From the IMG/VR virus record IMGVR_UViG_3300028654_000384, positions 62,001 through 126,000 of that record: 64,000 nt of DNA, one strand, 5' to 3'. The notes beneath the pieces are model-generated. The model had not been told where the DNA came from, ran no database searches, and saw only the letters and a program-made list of their open reading frames with translations. Below, one piece after another: positions 63,552 through 64,000 of the stretch. The position numbers and the translations under genes are program-made. Positions within the stretch are counted from its first letter, which is position 1; every line of letters begins with the position of its first letter. The stretch comes from a virus.

Positions 63552-64000
63552 ATGTGCACCCTCATCGTCCTCAGTGAAGCGATCGATGGTTACCCACTCG
63601 TCGTCGCCGCCAATCGCGATGAGCACTATGATCGGCCTTCGCTGCCGCCTGCAATCACCGGTGATGTCATCTGCCCGCGTGATCTCCACAAGGGTGGCAC
63701 GTGGCTGGGCGTGGCTCGTGGTGGCTGGTTCGCCGGGTTGACCAACCAAGTCGACGCCCACCAACCGCACCTGCTGGCGTCACGAGGCCACGTCGTTGAT
63801 GCTTGCCTCAAGGCCGGCAATCACCTGGCCGTGGCCCAATACCTGCAGGGGCTTGATCGTGGCGTCTACAACAACTTCAACCTGGTCTTTGGCAGGCCCG
63901 GCGCCATTTTTTTGTGCCGTGTCTGGGGGCTGCACGCGCTGGAGATGCTCGTGGTGCCTGCAGGAACCAGCGTCTTCACCAATGATTGTTGGGACGGGCA
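63552..64000 (+). CDS. NRDE-family (TANGO2-like) Ntn-hydrolase-type protein, 3' truncated
   Basis: At least 149 residues, open at the window end. MCTLIVLSE with Cys2 as the candidate N-terminal nucleophile, VVAANRDEHYDRP as the N-R-D-E signature, and GGTWLGVARGGWFAGLTN are the TANGO2/NRDE hallmarks. Biochemical role of the family is unsettled. It is the third predicted Ntn-type hydrolase in this window. Confidence 0.8.
   Translation, partial: MCTLIVLSEAIDGYPLVVAANRDEHYDRPSLPPAITGDVICPRDLHKGGTWLGVARGGWFAGLTNQVDAHQPHLLASRGHVVDACLKAGNHLAVAQYLQGLDRGVYNNFNLVFGRPGAIFLCRVWGLHALEMLVVPAGTSVFTNDCWDG

Noticed and set aside
1-64000. tRNA, rRNA, insertion sequences, integrase, diversity-generating retroelement
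   Set aside because: I looked for cloverleaf-like intergenic stretches, transposase motifs, terminal inverted repeats and reverse-transcriptase motifs and saw none. A tRNAscan run would be decisive for tRNAs.

Overview
The window looks like part of a large (jumbo-class) tailed-phage genome infecting a Gram-negative bacterium. It is gene-dense, with about 115 mostly short genes overlapping by ATGA/TGATG junctions. It carries phage nucleotide-metabolism and replication genes (dCMP hydroxymethylase very like T4 gp42, thymidine kinase, dCMP deaminase, 5'-3' exonuclease, replicative C-family DNA polymerase), a GH24 endolysin, a spanin-like protein, three homing endonucleases and many phage orphans. 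Lipoprotein and Sec signals on several products point to a Gram-negative envelope. No terminase, portal, capsid or tail gene lies in this stretch. G+C is roughly 55-60% by eye, with sharply AT-richer patches around the homing endonucleases.

Layout. 1-5500: virion-type genes, a UDP-glucuronate decarboxylase-like enzyme and a membrane protein. 5500-7350: small AT-rich orphans and a sparse regulatory stretch. 7350-11570: GIY-YIG endonuclease and DNA polymerase III alpha. 11590-19700: a homing endonuclease plus NMP kinase in an AT-rich patch, an oligoribonuclease-like exonuclease, a J-domain/WGR fusion, a glycosyltransferase, a second large homing endonuclease, and a CRISPR-like triplicate repeat. 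19780-26570: sugar epimerase, dCMP hydroxymethylase, two proteasome-beta-like Ntn hydrolases, thymidine kinase, CCA-adding enzyme, dCMP deaminase. 26580-41560: mostly virion-type genes, including a superoxide-dismutase-fold protein, a sigma-region-4-like protein, a ligase-like protein and a PD-(D/E)XK nuclease, plus a nitrilase-family enzyme, a nucleotidyltransferase and a NUDIX hydrolase. 41590-45370: small genes, then malate synthase and isocitrate lyase side by side. 45265-54400: orphans, FEN-type exonuclease, endolysin, papain-like protease, a second NUDIX hydrolase. 54400-64000: exported lipoprotein and proteases, UDP-sugar pyrophosphorylase, two DNA glycosylases, VWA protein, SPFH lipoprotein, and a truncated NRDE-family Ntn hydrolase.

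Three systems stand out. First, at least a dozen unrelated proteins begin with the same short amphipathic helix (M-K-T-T-V-G-K-L-K-Q-L-I-x-E-A type). This resembles the capsid-targeting sequences of T4 internal head proteins, and here it is attached to a J-domain/WGR protein, a nuclease-fold protein, a NUDIX hydrolase and a sigma-like protein. Second, promoters fall into two classes placed almost on top of start codons: TGAMCA-N16/17-TANRAT-N5-8-ATG before early/metabolic genes, and TAYTTA or TAGTTA-N4-6-ATG with no evident -35 before virion-type genes. This suggests leaderless early and late transcripts. Third, the phage carries both glyoxylate-shunt enzymes. In addition, dCMP hydroxymethylase with UDP-sugar enzymes and a glycosyltransferase suggests glycosylated hydroxymethylcytosine DNA, possibly with a pentose.

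All function calls come from motif recognition by eye. No database search was run.
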